Of a stretch of 6,621 nucleotides of DNA, positions 5,293 through 6,621 are shown one piece after another. Source of the DNA: Candidatus Parvarchaeota archaeon (lineage in GTDB: Archaea > Nanobdellota > Nanobdellia > Pacearchaeales > GW2011-AR1). Under the pieces are notes generated by a model. It did no database searches. It was given only the letters and a program-made list of their open reading frames with translations, and was not told the origin of the DNA. A program made the translations under genes and the position numbers. The stretch lies in contig PSPM01000020.1 in NCBI GenBank assembly GCA_004195435.1, positions 1 through 6,621 on the forward strand. Direction: 5' to 3'. How positions within the stretch are numbered: the first letter of the stretch is position 1; every line of letters begins with the position of its first letter.

Positions 5293-6384
5293 ATGGGGCA
5301 AAAAACACTCGTATTATCTTTAATTATTTTATTAGCACTTGTTCCTTTTTCTATTGCTCAGGAATCTATAATTAATGAAGAAATAACTGCTGGAATTACT
5401 CCAGATAATGGAATTGGTTGGGCCTTGGATAAAACATTTGAAAATTTAGAATTATTTTTTACATTTAATAAAGCTAAAAAAATCAAAATAAGGCTAGAAC
5501 ATGGAAAAGAAAGATTGGAAGAAATTAAAGAAATGATTGATGAAGATAAGGTAGAAGATGCTGAAAAAGCAGAGAAAAAACATGAAAAAATTATTATTAA
5601 AATAGAATCTGATATTAAAGACCTTGAAGAAGAAGAAGAAGAAATTGGAGATATAACTGAAGTAGAGGATGAAATTGATTCTCAAGATGATGAAATTAAA
5701 GAAATAAAAAATAAAATAAAGATAAAAATTGAAGGAGAATTAACTCCTGAACAAAATGCAAAATTATTGGAATTCATAAGTTCATTAGAAGGAAATATGG
5801 ATAAAATAAAAATAGAAATAAGAAATAAGAAAGAAAAAACTTTCACAAAAATAGAAAAAAGAACTGGGAAAACAAGAAAAGAAATTATGGATCAACATGG
5901 AAAATTAAGAGAAAGAAATATTATAAAAGCGAAAATTATTGGAGAATCTTCTATAGTGAAAATTGAAAAAAGATTTACAACAAGAACTTCAAATAAAGAA
6001 GAGATAATTGATCAAATAATTGAAAAATTTTCAATTAGCGAAGAGTATGCTAATAACTATCTTAAAATAGAAAGAGAAGATTCTGAAGAATTAGATGAAG
6101 ATATTGGATTAAAAATAAAGATTGATATAAAAGAAAAAGATGGAATTGCCTTGGCAAAAGTAAAAGTCAAACTTAAATTTAGAAATGGAATAGAAAAAGA
6201 ATTAATGGTTCAAGAAATAGTGCAAAAAACTATATTAACAAGGGAGCAAATACTCGAAGCATTAGTCATAGAGAATGAGGATGATGAAGTGGACGATGAA
6301 GAAGAAGAAGAAGATGAAGCGGATGAAGAGGATGATGAAATAGAGGATGAGGATGAAGAAGATGAAGGAGATAATAGTTCTTAG
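5293..6384 (+). CDS. Secreted DUF5667-domain protein with a highly acidic C-terminal tail
   Basis: The 363-residue protein starts with a clear Sec signal peptide: MGQK, a hydrophobic core at 5-19 and a likely cut after SIA (20-22). The segment ITAGITPDNGIGWALDKTFE (31-50) with ELFFTFNKAKKIKIRL (53-68) is the start of a DUF5667 domain, which continues as charged helices to about 115. DUF5667 proteins are exported in bacteria and archaea; their role is unknown. The middle (about 130-325) has alternating charged helices and beta-like KIKIKIEGEL and ALAKVKVKLKF segments. The last 38 residues are almost all Asp and Glu. There is no C-terminal membrane anchor, so the mature protein is probably released or held by charge, for example by divalent cations. 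The message ends in three in-frame TAG codons. It has its own TATA box and no Shine-Dalgarno sequence. The ATG at 5285 is out of frame. Confidence 0.82.
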   Translation: MGQKTLVLSLIILLALVPFSIAQESIINEEITAGITPDNGIGWALDKTFENLELFFTFNKAKKIKIRLEHGKERLEEIKEMIDEDKVEDAEKAEKKHEKIIIKIESDIKDLEEEEEEIGDITEVEDEIDSQDDEIKEIKNKIKIKIEGELTPEQNAKLLEFISSLEGNMDKIKIEIRNKKEKTFTKIEKRTGKTRKEIMDQHGKLRERNIIKAKIIGESSIVKIEKRFTTRTSNKEEIIDQIIEKFSISEEYANNYLKIEREDSEELDEDIGLKIKIDIKEKDGIALAKVKVKLKFRNGIEKELMVQEIVQKTILTREQILEALVIENEDDEVDDEEEEEDEADEEDDEIEDEDEEDEGDNSS

Positions 6385-6390
6385 TAGTAG
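6382..6390 (+). other. Three tandem TAG stop codons ending the DUF5667 gene
   Basis: The reading frame ends with TAG at 6382-6384, directly followed by TAG at 6385-6387 and TAG at 6388-6390 in the same frame. Tandem stops guard against readthrough. Confidence 0.6.
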
Positions 6391-6409
6391 AAAAATAATT
6401 GATTAAAAT

Positions 6410-6621
6410 CTAAATTATAAAAAAAAGTAAAAACAGAGCTAATAACAAACAATAAATTCCAAACCATCTAAAGTTTTTTCTTGAAATTAAAATATAATTA
6501 AATAAGAAATGAATAGTTAATAGACCAACCACAAAGCTAACTAAAGTTGCCCATATCAAATCAGGAGAAAGTGATTCAGTCCCTAGAGAAATTAAACTAG
6601 CTCCAAAAATTATAGGAATTG
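6410..6621 (-). CDS. uppP: Undecaprenyl-diphosphatase-like protein (UppP/BacA family), C-terminal part, cut by the window edge
   Basis: Reverse translation from the right edge gives 69 residues ending at a TAG (6410-6412). The segment IPIIFGASLISLG (1-13), then the helix LVSFVVGLLTIHFLFNYIL (26-44), then RKNFRWFGIYCLLLALFLLF (47-66), follows the C-terminal order of the BacA/UppP family: an IPAI.GA.LL helix, a GF.VAFVVG..AI.fL helix, and an F..FaiYR..LG hydrophobic end. These membrane enzymes recycle polyprenyl diphosphate to the monophosphate carrier used for glycan export; in an archaeon the substrate would be a dolichol- or other polyprenyl-type carrier. The catalytic residues lie upstream, outside the window, so activity cannot be judged. 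The final helix ends at the stop without a tail. The gene faces the DUF5667 gene with a 25-base gap. Confidence 0.75.
   Translation of the reverse strand, partial: IPIIFGASLISLGTESLSPDLIWATLVSFVVGLLTIHFLFNYILISRKNFRWFGIYCLLLALFLLFFII

Noticed and set aside
5494..5685. Minus-strand Phe-rich open frame opposite the DUF5667 gene
   Set aside because: The apparent membrane protein is only the complement of GAA/AAA-rich codons.
6270..6370. GATGAAGA-type microsatellite as a phase-variable repeat
   Set aside because: It is an irregular mix of Asp and Glu codons in one coding frame, not a clean tandem repeat, and is explained by the acidic tail.

Overview
The window looks like a piece of a small, A+T-rich (roughly 30% G+C by eye) archaeal genome, most likely from the DPANN group (Pacearchaeota/Woesearchaeota/Nanoarchaeota-like). 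The archaeal assignment rests on a recognisable TFE (TFIIE-alpha) gene, TATA boxes centred about 26 bases before start codons, no Shine-Dalgarno sequences, and an archaeal-style secreted DUF5667 protein. The DPANN assignment is an inference from A+T richness, compactness and the type of hypothetical genes. One gene contrasts with this: the alanyl-tRNA synthetase is a bacterial, Patescibacteria/CPR-like miniature form.

Layout. Minus strand, 1-303: the N-terminal part of scpB, running off the left edge. Minus strand, 2416 down to about 335: a three-gene operon read in the order TFE, rhomboid protease, SpoIIM/DUF95 membrane protein, joined by two one-base TAATG stop/start overlaps. The last gene carries an apparent frameshift at an A5 run. 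Its missing C-terminal helix is still readable in the -1 frame down to 335, right against the scpB TATA box. A 120-bp divergent promoter region (2417-2536) separates this operon from the plus-strand genes. Plus strand, 2537-3451: two adjacent uncharacterised cytosolic genes, one with LPxLP-type repeats plus a coiled coil and one a small coiled-coil protein. Plus strand, 3476-5257: mini alaS. Plus strand, 5293-6384: a signal-peptide-bearing DUF5667 protein with a very acidic tail. Minus strand, 6410 to the right edge: the C-terminal part of an UppP/BacA-type polyprenyl-diphosphate phosphatase, convergent with the DUF5667 gene.

How the genes relate. The content is mostly housekeeping: transcription initiation (TFE), chromosome segregation (ScpB), translation (AlaRS), membrane proteolysis (rhomboid) and lipid-carrier recycling (UppP). 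No mobile element, CRISPR array, tRNA or rRNA was seen. The points most worth a second look are the mini AlaRS (no beta-barrel and no C-Ala domain), the TFE whose zinc ribbon has lost two of four cysteines and gained a long lysine-rich tail, the SpoIIM frameshift, and the two-gene coiled-coil module of unknown function.
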